DNA of 64,000 nt from Streptococcus suis (GCF_019794555.1 NZ_JAIMEP010000001.1:62001-126000), one strand, 5' to 3'; counted from the stretch's first letter, positions 33,499-44,101 are shown. Program-made: numbers and translations. Notes: generated from the sequence alone by a model not told the origin.

Positions 33499-35961
33499 AT
33501 GAAAACATCCATTTATAATGTCAATGGGATGACTTGCGCAACCTGTGCATTAACTGTTGAAAAGGCTGTTGGAAAAGTAGCAGGAGTTTCAAAGGCTACA
33601 GTCAATCTTGCGACTGAAAAAGTAACTGTTGAATATGATGAGCAGGAAGTTGGACTGAAAGACTTGCAGATGGCTGTAGAAAAAGCTGGATATGAATTGG
33701 AAAATCCTTACCAGAGCCAAACGCTTGCTATTGAAGGGATGACTTGTGCAACCTGTGCTCTGACAGTCGAGAAAGCCTTGAATAAGCTAGATGGAATACA
33801 AAACGCCAGTGTGAATCTAGCAACGGAAAAAGCAACCATTCAGTATGATCCAGCCCACCTGAACTTATCAGATATCGAGATAGCTGTTGAAAAAGCAGGT
33901 TATAAAGCGGTACTGCCAAAAACACAAGAGTCAGAAGCTCAACCGAGCGGAAAAGAACAACACAAAAATGATTTGTGGCGCAGATTTATCTGGTCAACCA
34001 TTTTCACACTTCCATTGCTGTACATTGCAATGGGACCTATGCTACCTGGTGGGGGATTGCCATTGCCAGCGATCTTACACCAGCCACTAGTTTTTGCCCT
34101 AGTTCAGCTCATTCTTGTATTACCAGTCCTATATGTTGGTCGTGCATTTTATCAAAAAGGCTTTAGAACACTCCTAGCAGGACATCCCAATATGGATAGT
34201 TTGATAGCCGTTGGGACAAGTGCAGCCCTGGTTCAAGGGATTATTATGACAATGATGATTGCTACCAACCAAGTAGCCACCCAACATGGACATCCTGAGC
34301 TCTATTTTGAATCGGCAGCTGTTATTTTAACTCTTATCACTCTTGGAAAATACATGGAGGCTTTATCAAAAGGGCGTACTTCAGAAGCTATCAGTAAACT
34401 GATGAACCTCGCCCCTAAAACTGCGCATGTCCTCCGTGCTGGACAAGAAGTGACCATTCCTTTGGAACAAGTCAGAGTAGGAGATGTACTGCAAGTCCGC
34501 CCTGGTGAACAGATTCCAGTTGATGGGAAAATAGTAGAAGGCCAATCGACTGTTGATGAATCCATGCTGACAGGGGAAAGTTTACCTGTTAAAAAAACCA
34601 TCGGGGATACAGTCGTTGGTGCGACTCTCAATCAACATGGTGCATTTCAGATGCAAGCCACAAAAGTCGGTGCAGATACAACCCTATCTCAAATTATTCG
34701 CTTAGTAGAAGAGGCACAAGGTTCAAAAGCACCGATTGCACAGATGGCTGACCGCGTCTCAGCAGTCTTTGTTCCAATTGTAATGGGATTAGCCGTCCTT
34801 TCTGGCCTTGCTTGGTACTTCTTGGGACAAGAGCCCTGGATGTTCTCCCTTTCCATTACTATCTCCGTTCTTGTCATTGCCTGCCCGTGTGCCTTGGGCC
34901 TTGCCACACCGACCGCTATCATGGTTGGAACTGGTAAAGGAGCAGAAAATGGTGTTCTCTTCAAATCTGGTCAAGCGATTGAAGTCCTTGAAAAAATTGA
35001 TACCATCGTCTTTGATAAGACAGGAACCATTACTGAAGGGAAACCCGTCGTAACAGACATTCAGGTTTTCGGAAATTTCACAAATGAACAAGCCCTTCAA
35101 CTAGCAGCAAGCAGTGAGCAATACTCCGAGCATCCATTGGCTCAAGCCCTCTTACGTTCAGCAGAAGAGGAATCAATTTCCTTACTTGCCAGCCAAGATT
35201 TTCAGGCACTTTCAGGACGAGGCTTATCTGTGACAATAGCAGAGCAACACATTTTACTCGGGAATGCCAAATTAATGACAGAATCTGCTATTGAGATTGA
35301 CCAAGCAGTAGCTGTCGCGGAAAAATTCGCCTCCGAAGCTAAAACGCCTGTTTATTTGGCAGCAGATGGGGAACTAGTTGCCGTGATTGCCATTGCGGAC
35401 CAAGTAAAACCCTCTAGTCAGGCCGCTATCCAGGCTTTGCACCAAATGGGATTGGAAGTTGTTATGCTGACAGGGGACAATGCCAAAACAGCTCAAGCCA
35501 TTGCGGAGCAAGTTGGTATCGATAGAGTGATTAGTCAAGTTTTGCCAGAGGATAAGGCAGAACAGGTCAAACGCATCCAAGAATCAGGAAAACAAGTTGC
35601 CATGGTTGGTGACGGAATCAATGATGCCCCTGCCCTGGCCCAAGCTGAGGTTGGAATAGCAATTGGTTCAGGAACAGATGTAGCCATCGAGTCTGCGGAT
35701 CTTGTATTGATGCACAGTGATCTCATGGATGTTCCAAAGGCTGTTCGACTCAGTCAATTAACGATTCGAAATATCAAGGAAAACCTATTCTGGGCTTTTG
35801 CCTATAACGTCATAGGAATTCCTGTTGCAATGGGTGTCCTTCACCTATTTGGTGGTCCCTTGCTCAACCCCATGTTGGCAGGAGCAGCCATGGCTCTCAG
35901 CTCAGTGTCAGTCGTCTTGAATGCTCTGCGATTGAAAAACACCCGAATTGATAGCCTCTAA
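33499..35961 (+). CDS. copA: Copper-exporting P1B-type ATPase
   Basis: This 820-residue plasma membrane pump has two tandem N-terminal heavy-metal domains, each with GMTCATC (Cys13/Cys16 and Cys83/Cys86). The transmembrane metal motif CPC lies at 462-464, the phosphorylated Asp506 in DKTGT, TGES in the actuator domain, SEHPLA in the nucleotide-binding domain and [10 protein letters not shown] near the hinge. These features define a Cu(I) exporter. The two metal domains are very similar to each other. Transcription is under cop boxes, and a terminator follows. Confidence 0.96.
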   Translation: MKTSIYNVNGMTCATCALTVEKAVGKVAGVSKATVNLATEKVTVEYDEQEVGLKDLQMAVEKAGYELENPYQSQTLAIEGMTCATCALTVEKALNKLDGIQNASVNLATEKATIQYDPAHLNLSDIEIAVEKAGYKAVLPKTQESEAQPSGKEQHKNDLWRRFIWSTIFTLPLLYIAMGPMLPGGGLPLPAILHQPLVFALVQLILVLPVLYVGRAFYQKGFRTLLAGHPNMDSLIAVGTSAALVQGIIMTMMIATNQVATQHGHPELYFESAAVILTLITLGKYMEALSKGRTSEAISKLMNLAPKTAHVLRAGQEVTIPLEQVRVGDVLQVRPGEQIPVDGKIVEGQSTVDESMLTGESLPVKKTIGDTVVGATLNQHGAFQMQATKVGADTTLSQIIRLVEEAQGSKAPIAQMADRVSAVFVPIVMGLAVLSGLAWYFLGQEPWMFSLSITISVLVIACPCALGLATPTAIMVGTGKGAENGVLFKSGQAIEVLEKIDTIVFDKTGTITEGKPVVTDIQVFGNFTNEQALQLAASSEQYSEHPLAQALLRSAEEESISLLASQDFQALSGRGLSVTIAEQHILLGNAKLMTESAIEIDQAVAVAEKFASEAKTPVYLAADGELVAVIAIADQVKPSSQAAIQALHQMGLEVVMLTGDNAKTAQAIAEQVGIDRVISQVLPEDKAEQVKRIQESGKQVAMVGDGINDAPALAQAEVGIAIGSGTDVAIESADLVLMHSDLMDVPKAVRLSQLTIRNIKENLFWAFAYNVIGIPVAMGVLHLFGGPLLNPMLAGAAMALSSVSVVLNALRLKNTRIDSL

Positions 35962-35995
35962 TGGATTAACGCTAATGATGTTGTACATATGAAAA

Positions 35996-36030
35996 TACCC
36001 CGTAGATGATTTCTCGTCTGTGGGGTGTTT
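35996..36030 (+). terminator. Terminator after copA
   Basis: An ATACCCC left arm and GGGGTGT right arm, extended by GTAGATGA/TCGTCTGT pairs, form a long stem-loop around TTTC, followed by TTTGCTTT. Confidence 0.75.
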
Positions 36031-36137
36031 GCTTTAGGATAGGTTTTATAGGGATTTAATTTCCGTTTCGAATCCTCAGTTCTTTCTATGCTTATAATAT
36101 TCCCAAACAAATTAGTGGCTAAAAACTCTTTAAACGC

Positions 36138-36152
36138 TTACAATGATAATAA
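36138..36152 (+). promoter_or_regulatory. Possible PerR box upstream of tpx
   Basis: TTACAATGATAATAA matches the PerR consensus NTANAANNATTNTAN with one mismatch. It overlaps the putative -10 GATAAT, a sensible place for a peroxide-responsive repressor. The match is short and could be chance in AT-rich DNA. Confidence 0.45.
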
Positions 36153-36170
36153 AAGGAAGGGAGAAAGCAT

Positions 36171-36665
36171 ATGACAACATTTATTGGACAAACTGTAACC
36201 TTGATTGGCCCCCGTTTGACCGTAGGGGATAAAGCGCCTGATTTTGTGCTGATGGACAATGATTTACAGGCAAAACATCTTTCAGACTTCGGTCAGAAAA
36301 TAAAGGTGATTAGTGTCGTTCCATCGTTGGACACAGGTGTCTGTGATACACAAACTCGCCGGTTCAACCAAGAATTGGCACTCAATGAAGATACAGCTGT
36401 CATCACTGTTTCAGTGGATCTACCATTTGCTCAAAAACGTTGGTGTGGGGCAGCGGGCCTAGAAAATGCTGTGACCTTATCGGATTATTATGACCATGCA
36501 TTTGGAAAAGCCTATGGGGTGTTGATGGAAGAATGGCATTTGCTTGCAAGAGCTGTATTTGTCCTAGATAGTGACAATACCATTCTATATGTTGAGTACG
36601 TGGACAATGTCAATACGCACCCAGATTATGAATCTGTCATTGAAGTGGTGAAGAGATTGGGGTAA
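36171..36665 (+). CDS. tpx: Thiol peroxidase
   Basis: This 164-residue atypical 2-Cys peroxiredoxin reduces peroxides using thioredoxin. Peroxidatic Cys58 sits in [11 protein letters not shown] and resolving Cys92 in QKRWCGA, the expected Tpx spacing. GDKAPDF at the N-terminus is also typical. AAGGAAGGGAGA lies before the ATG. In pneumococcus the orthologue psaD follows the psaBCA manganese genes; here it stands alone. Confidence 0.94.
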   Translation: MTTFIGQTVTLIGPRLTVGDKAPDFVLMDNDLQAKHLSDFGQKIKVISVVPSLDTGVCDTQTRRFNQELALNEDTAVITVSVDLPFAQKRWCGAAGLENAVTLSDYYDHAFGKAYGVLMEEWHLLARAVFVLDSDNTILYVEYVDNVNTHPDYESVIEVVKRLG

Positions 36666-36763
36666 ATGTTCAAACCAAGAATAACTCTTGTTTTGTGACC
36701 ATACCAACTAACGGAACAACTGTTTGACATGACAAAATAATCTCAATGTGCTACACTAAATGT

Positions 36764-36882
36764 GCTTGCTCAAGGCACTCAGGCTCATTTCCTTGTAGCC
36801 TTTGTTTTGCCAGATATGAAAAAGCCGCTTCTTAAGCAGTTCTGCACTGACACTGATTAAGTAGTGGCTTCATTTTTTTTTT
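36764..36882 (+). ncRNA. Candidate small RNA
   Basis: An extended -10 promoter (ATGACA at 36729-36734, 17-base spacer, TGC-TACACT ending 36757) would start a transcript near 36764. The roughly 118-base product folds into GTGCTTG...CAAGGCAC, then AGGCT...AGCCT, and ends in a strong terminator (36822-36835 with 36857-36870) followed by about ten T. It holds no ORF of note. The arrangement of promoter, hairpins and terminator between two unrelated genes fits an independent small RNA, but the promoter is not consensus. Confidence 0.5.
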
Positions 36883-36909
36883 GACAAAAAGATAGCTACT
36901 TGTTATAAT
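36881..36909 (+). promoter_or_regulatory. Consensus promoter of the 36941 gene
   Basis: TTGACA (36881-36886), exactly 17 bases, then TATAAT (36904-36909): a perfect sigma-70 promoter. The -35 begins in the T tract of the preceding terminator. Strong expression is expected. Confidence 0.9.
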
Positions 36910-36940
36910 GATGACGATTTTATGAAATAAGGATATTGAG

Positions 36941-37267
36941 ATGAATACAGTATTATTTCAAGCTCGTGCTAATCGCTTGATTGAAGACGTTTTAAAAGCT
37001 TTCCAACTTGACAAGAGAGGGACCATGGATGAGCTTCGATTGGAAATGCATTTACAAGAAATTTTGCAGGTGTTGAATGAGTCAAAAGATATCAATCGGC
37101 TCACTATTCGATTGGAAAAATTTTATCAAAATGCAAGTTTTCTGATCGGATTGGGGGACGTTCAATTAAGCGAAACGACCAGGCGAGCATGGCGTGCCTA
37201 TGACCAATTTCACTACGACCAAGTAAAACCCAAACTCCTCCTTCACGGAAATACGAGATTAGGGTAG
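36941..37267 (+). CDS. Small helical protein, possible bacteriocin immunity protein
   Basis: This 108-residue, mostly helical soluble protein (ANRLIEDVLKAFQLDKRG; EMHLQEILQVLNESKDINRL; RLEKFYQNASFLIGLG) has no signal peptide. Size, helix pattern and the LIED..L..RLEKFYQ layout resemble enterocin A/pediocin-type immunity proteins, but I cannot identify it firmly and no bacteriocin gene is adjacent. A perfect promoter drives it and a terminator follows. A degenerate copy of its 3' end lies at 37435-37481. Confidence 0.5.
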   Translation: MNTVLFQARANRLIEDVLKAFQLDKRGTMDELRLEMHLQEILQVLNESKDINRLTIRLEKFYQNASFLIGLGDVQLSETTRRAWRAYDQFHYDQVKPKLLLHGNTRLG

Positions 37268-37287
37268 ATTGTTCGGGATCATAAAGG

Positions 37288-37310
37288 AAAAGAGCCGAGT
37301 GGCTCTTTTT
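37288..37310 (+). terminator. Terminator of the 36941 gene
   Basis: AAAAGAGCC and GGCTCTTTT pair perfectly around GAGT, followed by T residues. Confidence 0.88.
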
Positions 37311-37434
37311 ATAGTAATGTTAGATAATCACTCTTTGTCGAGAATAAATAGGTGATATGACAGTTAAATTGTTCCTATCAATATTATATAAGACAATGTA
37401 TAAGCAAATTCTCACCCCTCAACGTCATTCCCTC

Positions 37435-37481
37435 AACCCAGGTAACTCCTTCACGGACTTACGAGACTGGGTTGGTTGTTC
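37435..37481 (+). repeat. Degenerate copy of the 3' end of the 36941 gene
   Basis: AACCCAGGTAACTCCTTCAC, then GGACTTACGAGACTGGGTTGGTTGTTC, aligns with AAACCCAAACTCCTCCTTCA, then CGGAAATACGAGATTAGGGTAGATTGTTC, at about 37226-37274. The similarity covers the last codons and the stop region. It suggests a former tandem gene copy reduced to its tail. Confidence 0.5.
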
Positions 37482-37506
37482 TATCTTATAATCGTTACCA
37501 AAGTCA

Positions 37507-37548
37507 CAACCCTTGAAAATAGAAGGGTTGTCATTTTTGTGCTATAAT
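37507..37548 (+). promoter_or_regulatory. Hairpin terminator and extended -10 promoter before the ABC genes
   Basis: ACAACCCTT (37507-37515) and AAGGGTTGT (37524-37532) form a stem followed by TCATTTTT. The TGC-TATAAT promoter (TATAAT 37543-37548) follows at once and lies 24 bases before the ATPase gene. Confidence 0.65.
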
Positions 37549-37571
37549 TATAGGTAGAAAAGAGGTGTCAT

Positions 37572-38273
37572 ATGACCTATATTCAAGTGAAAAACGAAGG
37601 CAAATTTTACCCTATGGGTGAAGCGCTGATTATGGCAAATAAAGATGTGACCTTTGATATAGAAAAGGGAGAATTAGTAATTATTTTAGGTTCCTCAGGT
37701 GCTGGTAAATCAACCTTGCTGAATATTCTGGGTGGAATGGATCAAGCTGATGAGGGTGAAGTATTGATTGATGGGGTTGATATTGCCAAATTATCAAGCC
37801 ATGAATTGACCAATTATCGAAGAGATGACGTTGGATTTGTTTTTCAATTCTATAACCTCGTAGCCAATTTAACTGCCAAAGAAAATGTAGAATTGGCAGC
37901 AGAGATTGTGAAAGATGCTCTTGATGCCGAAGAGGTATTGGAACGAGTTGGTTTAGGACATAGGAAGGACAATTTCCCCGCTCAATTGTCTGGAGGGGAG
38001 CAGCAACGAGTGGCCATTGCGCGTGCAGTTGCAAAAAAACCAAAATTACTTCTTTGTGATGAGCCAACAGGGGCCCTGGATTATCAAACAGGAAAACAGG
38101 TCTTGCAAATCCTTCAAGATATGTCTCGAAAAGAAGGCGCGACAGTCATTATTGTAACGCACAATGCGGCACTCGCTCCAATTGCAGATCGAGTGATTCG
38201 TATGCGTGATGCACGGATCCATTCAGTTGAAACAAACCCGAGACCACAGGACATTAGCAGTCTAGAGTATTAG
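37572..38273 (+). CDS. ABC transporter ATP-binding protein (MacB/LolD type)
   Basis: This 233-residue ATPase has Walker [10 protein letters not shown] near residue 40, Q-loop FQFYNL, signature LSGGEQQR near 140 and Walker [13 protein letters not shown]. These are the marks of the MacB/LolD/FtsE-type class that pairs with FtsX-fold permeases. The permease gene follows 8 bases later. The system likely performs mechanotransmission or export rather than import. Neither a two-component system nor a periplasmic adapter lies beside it. Confidence 0.9.
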   Translation: MTYIQVKNEGKFYPMGEALIMANKDVTFDIEKGELVIILGSSGAGKSTLLNILGGMDQADEGEVLIDGVDIAKLSSHELTNYRRDDVGFVFQFYNLVANLTAKENVELAAEIVKDALDAEEVLERVGLGHRKDNFPAQLSGGEQQRVAIARAVAKKPKLLLCDEPTGALDYQTGKQVLQILQDMSRKEGATVIIVTHNAALAPIADRVIRMRDARIHSVETNPRPQDISSLEY

Positions 38274-38281
38274 GAGAAACT

Positions 38282-41200
38282 ATGAAAAAGACCATCTATT
38301 GGAAAGACATCCGACGATCCTTGTTGTCTTCCAAAGGACGATTTTTATCTATTTTTAGCTTGATGATGTTAGGTTCGCTGGCATTGACTGGATTAAAAGT
38401 AACAGCTCCAAATATGGATCGGACAGCACAGTCATATATTGAAGCCAACCGAACCATGGATTTAGCTGTCATGTCTGAACTGGGGATTACTCAAGATGAT
38501 ATGAAGGAACTGCAGACAATAGAGGGAGCGACAGTTGAACCAGGCTATTTCAAAGATGTTGTCCTTAGAGACAACCAACAAGCTGTGCGAATCTTCTCAC
38601 AACCGGAAGAAATATCTCTATACAAGTTGGTTGAGGGAGAATTTCCAACTACAGAAAATCAAATAGCTTTGTCACCATCACTGAAGTCTAGTTATCAAAT
38701 TGGAGACACATTTAATATTGTAGAGCCTGATAAAAATGGTACAGTTCTCAAAGAATCTGCATTTACGGTTGTTGGTTTCGTAGCTTCTTCTGAAATTTGG
38801 GACAATGTCACCATGGGAATGGCTAGTAGTGGTACAGGACAGCTGACAGGCTATGCAATAGTACCTTCCTCTGTATTTTCATCAGATGTCTACATGATTG
38901 CCCGTCTTTCCTATGATGACTTGGCAAAAATTTCATATTCCAGTGATAAATATTCTTCGAAATTGGAAAAACACAAGGAAGATTTAGAGACACTTGTGGC
39001 TGATAATGATGAACAACGTATAGCCAGTATTCAAGCTGATGGACAAGAAGAAATCTCCAAAGGAGAAGCGGAAATTACCAAAGCCCAACAGGAATTAGCA
39101 GATGCTGAGAAAGAAATCCAAGATGGAAACGCTCAGCTAGCAACTGGACGGGAAGAATTTGCCAGAGGAAGGGCTAAAATAATCCAATCTGAGCAAGAAT
39201 TGCAAACTGCTCATGCTACTTTGCTCGAAACCAAAGCACGTTTGGAAACAAGTATGCAACAACTGGATGACTCCAAACAAAAGCTTGACCAAACCAAGGC
39301 TTTCTTGGATGCGAGTGCGAATGAGCTTAATCAATCTGCTAATTTATTACAAACAGCAAAGGCAGAACTTGAAAATCAAAATCAGCAATTAAATCAGCTC
39401 GGTGCAACGATTACATCAGGCCGAAGTGCATGGAACCAAGCTCAAAATGAACTAAATGCCCTTATTACAAGTCAAATCAAAGAAGGAGAGAATTTATCAG
39501 ACTATCCTGAGCTATTGGCTAGACAAGAGGCTATAGATGCAGAAAAAATACGTTTAGACCAATTGGAAGCTTCATACGAACAAGCTCATACGGATTATCT
39601 TTCAGGCTATAATTTGCTTCAAACAAAGCAGACAGAGTACCAAACGGGTTTAGATCAGTATAATAAATGGAATGCTGAATACCAAGCAGGACTGGCACAG
39701 TACAATGCAGGGTTAAAAGAATTTGAGAATGGCTATGCTGCCTATCAAAAAGGAGTAGCTGATTATGAGTGGGGGGTTCAACAACTTCAGTCCTCAAGCC
39801 TAACTTTGGATCAAGAAGAATTACGACTCAATCAAGCTGATGAGGAATTAAGTAAAGCTAGTGAAGAATTCTCTACTCAAAAAGCACAAGCTGACAAAGA
39901 GATAAGTGAGGCACAAAATGACATAGCGGAAGCTAAGTCCGAATTAAGTAATTTAGAAAAATCAAGTTATCAAATTTATACCCGATCAACTTTACCTGGA
40001 AGTGATGGCTATGTAACCTATCAAAATGCCACAAGATCTATAGCAGCTGTTGGGAATGTATTCCCAGTTGTCCTGTACATAGTTGCCGCCTTGGTAACTT
40101 TTACCACAATGGCACGATTTGTAGATGAAGAACGGACCCAATCAGGACTATTTAAAGCATTGGGATATACTAACCGACAAATCATGGCTAAATTTGTTTT
40201 ATATGGATTAGGAGCTGGTTTGGCTGGTGCTGTAATCGGTATACTCCTTGGAAATATTGTTTTATCTCCCTTAATCTCATCCATTATTACAAGTACGAGT
40301 GTCATCGGAGATTCAAAACTGTATTTCTACCCGATTTGGACTCTCGTAGCAATTGGACTAACACTGATATCGGCAGTACTTCCTGCCTACTTGGTTGCAC
40401 AAAAAGAATTGTTTGAAAAACCTTCTAGACTTCTTTTACCTAAACCACCAGTATCAGGCTCAAAAATCCTTCTAGAAAAATGGCGTTTTATCTGGTCTCG
40501 CCTTAGCTTTACACAAAAAGTGACCGCACGGAATATCTTCCGTTATAAACTACGGATGCTGATGACAATCTTTGGCGTAGCAGGAACAGTTGCTCTCCTA
40601 TTCGGAGGTTTAGGTATCCGTTCCTCAATATCTGGTGTCGTGGATCGGCAGTTTGGTGACCTGATTCATTATGATCTGTTGGTGGTGGAAAATAGCAAAA
40701 CTTCTGAGGATGAACTGAATGGGCTTTCTGATTTTCTACAATCTGACCAAGTTCGTCAATCCTTGCCTGTGGCATTTGAACAATTAACAGAAAAAATCAC
40801 TTCAAATGCCCAAGAAAAAACAGCATCCATCAGTCTTTATATCACTGATAGGAAAGATTTAGGAAATCTCGTCCACTTAGAAACGAAGAATGGAAAGACA
40901 CTTAGCCTAACTGGACGTGGAATTATCCTGACTGAGAAATTAGCAGAATTATATGGTGTCACCGCTGGTGATAAGCTGAAACTGACACTTAATGAAAAAG
41001 AAGTCGAAGTTAGAGTTGATGGCATTGCAGATATGTATGCTGGGCACTTTATGTTTATGACCGATGGTTATTATCAACAAGTAACAGGTGACCGAAAATT
41101 GGCCAATGCTTACTTAGTGGAGTTGAAAAAAGATACTTCGGAACATGTAAAAGAAGTAGCCAGTCAACTCTTAGAAATGCCAGCTGTGAAAAGTCTGGTA

Positions 41201-41647
41201 CAAAATACTTCACTTATGGCCATGTTGACAACAATGGCAGCCTCTTTGCAGAGTATTATGACTATTTTAGTGGTTCTTTCAATATTACTAGGACTCGTCA
41301 TTCTCTATAATCTGACCATCATCAATATGTCAGAGCGTATCCGAGAATTATCCACGATACGAGTGCTAGGTTTCCACCATAAGGAAGTTACTCTATACAT
41401 TTACCGAGAGACAATTGCTTTATCAATCATCGGAATAGTTACTGGGCTGATTGGAGGTTTCTATCTCCATCGAATCTTGCTTTATATGATTGGTTCTGAC
41501 AGCATTCGTTTCAATCCATCGGTTGGAATAGAAGTCTATTTTATACCTATAATTGCAATTGTTGGCATCTTAGCCTTTCTAGGTTGGTATGTGAATCATC
41601 AATTGAAAAAAATTGATATGTTAGAAGCTTTGAAATCTGTAGACTAA
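38282..41647 (+). CDS. Large FtsX-fold ABC permease with extracellular coiled coil
   Basis: The 1121-residue permease has one N-terminal membrane helix (about 20-40), then a large extracellular region. Residues about 230-570 of it are a Gln/Glu/Ala/Leu-rich coiled coil with repeating KAQQELADAEKEI and QYNAGLKEFENGYAAY patterns. A first FtsX domain with three helices (about 590-710) is followed by a second extracellular domain and a final three-helix FtsX domain (about 1000-1115). The coiled coil could reach through the cell wall to a partner. Substrate and partner are unknown. A terminator follows. Confidence 0.85.
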   Translation: MKKTIYWKDIRRSLLSSKGRFLSIFSLMMLGSLALTGLKVTAPNMDRTAQSYIEANRTMDLAVMSELGITQDDMKELQTIEGATVEPGYFKDVVLRDNQQAVRIFSQPEEISLYKLVEGEFPTTENQIALSPSLKSSYQIGDTFNIVEPDKNGTVLKESAFTVVGFVASSEIWDNVTMGMASSGTGQLTGYAIVPSSVFSSDVYMIARLSYDDLAKISYSSDKYSSKLEKHKEDLETLVADNDEQRIASIQADGQEEISKGEAEITKAQQELADAEKEIQDGNAQLATGREEFARGRAKIIQSEQELQTAHATLLETKARLETSMQQLDDSKQKLDQTKAFLDASANELNQSANLLQTAKAELENQNQQLNQLGATITSGRSAWNQAQNELNALITSQIKEGENLSDYPELLARQEAIDAEKIRLDQLEASYEQAHTDYLSGYNLLQTKQTEYQTGLDQYNKWNAEYQAGLAQYNAGLKEFENGYAAYQKGVADYEWGVQQLQSSSLTLDQEELRLNQADEELSKASEEFSTQKAQADKEISEAQNDIAEAKSELSNLEKSSYQIYTRSTLPGSDGYVTYQNATRSIAAVGNVFPVVLYIVAALVTFTTMARFVDEERTQSGLFKALGYTNRQIMAKFVLYGLGAGLAGAVIGILLGNIVLSPLISSIITSTSVIGDSKLYFYPIWTLVAIGLTLISAVLPAYLVAQKELFEKPSRLLLPKPPVSGSKILLEKWRFIWSRLSFTQKVTARNIFRYKLRMLMTIFGVAGTVALLFGGLGIRSSISGVVDRQFGDLIHYDLLVVENSKTSEDELNGLSDFLQSDQVRQSLPVAFEQLTEKITSNAQEKTASISLYITDRKDLGNLVHLETKNGKTLSLTGRGIILTEKLAELYGVTAGDKLKLTLNEKEVEVRVDGIADMYAGHFMFMTDGYYQQVTGDRKLANAYLVELKKDTSEHVKEVASQLLEMPAVKSLVQNTSLMAMLTTMAASLQSIMTILVVLSILLGLVILYNLTIINMSERIRELSTIRVLGFHHKEVTLYIYRETIALSIIGIVTGLIGGFYLHRILLYMIGSDSIRFNPSVGIEVYFIPIIAIVGILAFLGWYVNHQLKKIDMLEALKSVD

Positions 41648-41650
41648 TAT

Positions 41651-41700
41651 ATGAGGAGGTGGCTGAATGCTTAGAAGATTCAGTTAGCTCCTCATTTTTA
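41651..41700 (+). terminator. Terminator after the ABC permease
   Basis: ATGAGGAG...GGCTGAAT pairs with ATTCAGTTAGCTCCTCAT in a long stem and is followed by TTTTTA. Confidence 0.82.
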
Positions 41701-41780
41701 TAGCTATACAGAATCCTAAAATTGTGATAGAATGAACAAACTATTGTATTAGCTTTTACTTAGTGTAAAAGACAGGTAAA

Positions 41781-41881
41781 ATGTAAACATATTCATTTTG
41801 TGAATAATAGATAATTCACTTGAATATTTGTGAGAAATAGTGTATAAATAATAAGATAAGCTATTAATGTGTACGTATAAT
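41781..41881 (+). promoter_or_regulatory. Capsule operon promoter region
   Basis: TATAAT at 41876-41881 lies 28 bases upstream of the first capsule gene; no good -35 is seen. Upstream are two palindromes, TATTCATTTTGTGAATA (near 41789-41805) and ATTCACTTGAAT (near 41815-41826), which share the TTCA/TGAA half-site and could bind a regulator. Confidence 0.5.
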
Positions 41882-41908
41882 AAATGACTAAAGATTATAG
41901 GAGTTTTT

Positions 41909-43369
41909 ATGAAATCGAGTAGAATAAGGCGTCAGAAGAGGAACCCATTTTTAAGGATATTAAATTGGGGTCTTTTTGCTGTTTATAGCGTGCTTGTTAG
42001 CTACCTAACCTTCACAATCTATCGCTATCAAATTCTAAACTTTAGGAATATCAACCATATCTTGGTTGTTGCGATGGTAATGTTAGGATTACTTGGACTA
42101 TTTCTACTTATTAAAAAGAAAGCAAAAGTACTAACTAGCATCCTATTTCTCATCGGTATTACCTTAACTGGGGTCGGAATCTGGGGTACACAGAATTTGG
42201 TTCAACTTGGCTCGGCTGTCAATAAGAATGCCAGCTATTCAAGCTACGAAATGCAGATTGTAGTGCCTGCAGAAAGTAGTATCGCCGATGTTAGTCAGGT
42301 AACAAATCTACTGGCTCCTACAGAAACAGATGGTGATAATATCACCAAATTACTGACAAAATTAAAAGCTGAAAAAAATGTAGAATTAACTCCTACTTCT
42401 AAGGCATCTTATCTAGATGCTTATCAAGCTTTGATAGATGGAGAGGGAGATGCCATGGTCTTGAATAATGTATTCCTAGAAATGCTCCGATCTGAAGATC
42501 CGGAAATCGATTCAAAGATTAAGGTCCTTTACTCAACTACCAATGAAATTAAAAATGAGGTTCAAGGAAATCCAGTTCAAGAAAAAGGCCAGGCCATCAA
42601 TATTTATATCAGTGGTATTGATACCTACGGACCAATTACATCCGTATCTCGATCTGATGTTAACATCATTATGACCATCAATCGTGATGCGAAAAAAATC
42701 CTGTTAACAACTACGCCTCGTGATGCTTATGTGACGATTCCAGGTGCAGGTCAAAATCAAAAAGACAAACTCACTCATGCAGGGGTTTATGGTGTGGCGA
42801 CATCTGAAGCGACCCTCGAACAACTGTATGGTATTGATATTCATTACTATGCTCGATTAAACTTTACTTCTTTCCTCAGACTGATTGATGTCGTAGGAGG
42901 AGTGGATGTGGAGAATACGCAAGCATTCACAAGCTTGCATGGTAATTATTATTTTCCAGTAGGCCAGGTGCATTTGGATTCTGAACAAGCCTTAGGATTC
43001 GTTCGGGAGAGATATTCTTTAGCTAACGGAGATAATGACCGTGGGAAGAACCAAGAAAAAGTTATAGCCGCTCTCATTAATAAACTGACTCAACCAGAAA
43101 ATTTGGTTCATTATCAGGATATCATCCAATCCTTATCCGATTCTATTCAAACAGATATGCAATTGGAAACCATGATGGAATTGGTCAATCAACAATTGGA
43201 GTCAGGTGGAAATTATTCCGTAACTTCTCAGTCTGTCGAAGGTACAGGAAGTACAGGCATACTTCCATCTTATGCCATGCCAGGTTATGCACTGTATATG
43301 TTGGAACTTAGCCAAGATAGCTTAGAACAAGCTAAAGCAGCTATAAATGCGACAATGTCCGGTCAATAA
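41909..43369 (+). CDS. cpsA: Capsule regulator/attachment protein CpsA (LCP family, Wzg)
   Basis: This 486-residue membrane protein has three N-terminal helices ([57 protein letters not shown]). It also has an extracellular accessory domain (about 100-225) and a LytR-CpsA-Psr domain (about 230-480) with [20 protein letters not shown], the DAYVTIPG segment and [11 protein letters not shown] proteins attach polymers from lipid carriers to peptidoglycan. It is the first gene of the capsule operon. TATAGGAG precedes the ATG. Confidence 0.93.
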   Translation: MKSSRIRRQKRNPFLRILNWGLFAVYSVLVSYLTFTIYRYQILNFRNINHILVVAMVMLGLLGLFLLIKKKAKVLTSILFLIGITLTGVGIWGTQNLVQLGSAVNKNASYSSYEMQIVVPAESSIADVSQVTNLLAPTETDGDNITKLLTKLKAEKNVELTPTSKASYLDAYQALIDGEGDAMVLNNVFLEMLRSEDPEIDSKIKVLYSTTNEIKNEVQGNPVQEKGQAINIYISGIDTYGPITSVSRSDVNIIMTINRDAKKILLTTTPRDAYVTIPGAGQNQKDKLTHAGVYGVATSEATLEQLYGIDIHYYARLNFTSFLRLIDVVGGVDVENTQAFTSLHGNYYFPVGQVHLDSEQALGFVRERYSLANGDNDRGKNQEKVIAALINKLTQPENLVHYQDIIQSLSDSIQTDMQLETMMELVNQQLESGGNYSVTSQSVEGTGSTGILPSYAMPGYALYMLELSQDSLEQAKAAINATMSGQ

Positions 43370-43402
43370 ATAAAAAATAAAACTAATTTATTTGGAGAAA
43401 TT

Positions 43403-44092
43403 ATGAAAAACCAAGAAACAAATACGCTTGAAATTGATGTTATAGCCTTATTAAGAACGATTTGGAGAAAAAAATTCTTAATCCTTCTGACAGCCCTGTT
43501 AACAACAGGCCTAGCCTATGCCTACAGTGCTTTTCTGGTAACGCCTCAATATGATGCAACAACGAGACTTTATGTAGTAAACCAGAATACTGAGGCTGGA
43601 GCAGGCTTGACTAACCAGGACTTACAGGCTGGTAGTTTCCTCGTAAAAGACTACAAGGAAATCATCCTATCTCAAGATGTTTTGAAAAACGTCACTACTA
43701 CTTTAGGAATTACTGACGATATAAAAGAAAAAATTACTGTTAATATCCCAGTTGATACTCGTATCCTGTCTATTACTGTACGAGATAGTGATCCAAATCA
43801 AGCTGCTACTATCGCAAACGTACTCCGTGAAGAGGCTGCAAATAAAATTATCGATGTTACAAAAGTTAGTGATGTGACTACATTAGAGGAAGCTGTTCCA
43901 GCATTAGACCCGTCCACTCCGCAAACAAAACGTAATATGGCCCTAGGTTTCATTGCTGGTTTTTTCCTTGCAACTGCTCTAGTATTGATCTTGGAAGTAT
44001 TAGATGATAGGGTAAAACGGCCACAAGATATCGAGGAAGCCTTAGGCTTGACCTTACTTGGTATTGTACCTCAGGCAAACAAATTGAAATAG
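43403..44092 (+). CDS. cpsB: Capsule chain-length protein CpsB (Wzd)
   Basis: This 229-residue Wzz-type protein has membrane helices at about residues 25-45 (FLILLTALLTTGLAYAYSAF) and 175-197 (MALGFIAGFFLATALVLILE). A Pro-rich DPSTPQTKRN lies just before the second helix, and an extracellular domain sits between. It is the membrane adaptor of the cytoplasmic kinase CpsC and helps set capsule length and export. It lies 33 bases after cpsA and 9 before cpsC. Confidence 0.93.
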   Translation: MKNQETNTLEIDVIALLRTIWRKKFLILLTALLTTGLAYAYSAFLVTPQYDATTRLYVVNQNTEAGAGLTNQDLQAGSFLVKDYKEIILSQDVLKNVTTTLGITDDIKEKITVNIPVDTRILSITVRDSDPNQAATIANVLREEAANKIIDVTKVSDVTTLEEAVPALDPSTPQTKRNMALGFIAGFFLATALVLILEVLDDRVKRPQDIEEALGLTLLGIVPQANKLK

Positions 44093-44101
44093 GAGATAGT
44101 T

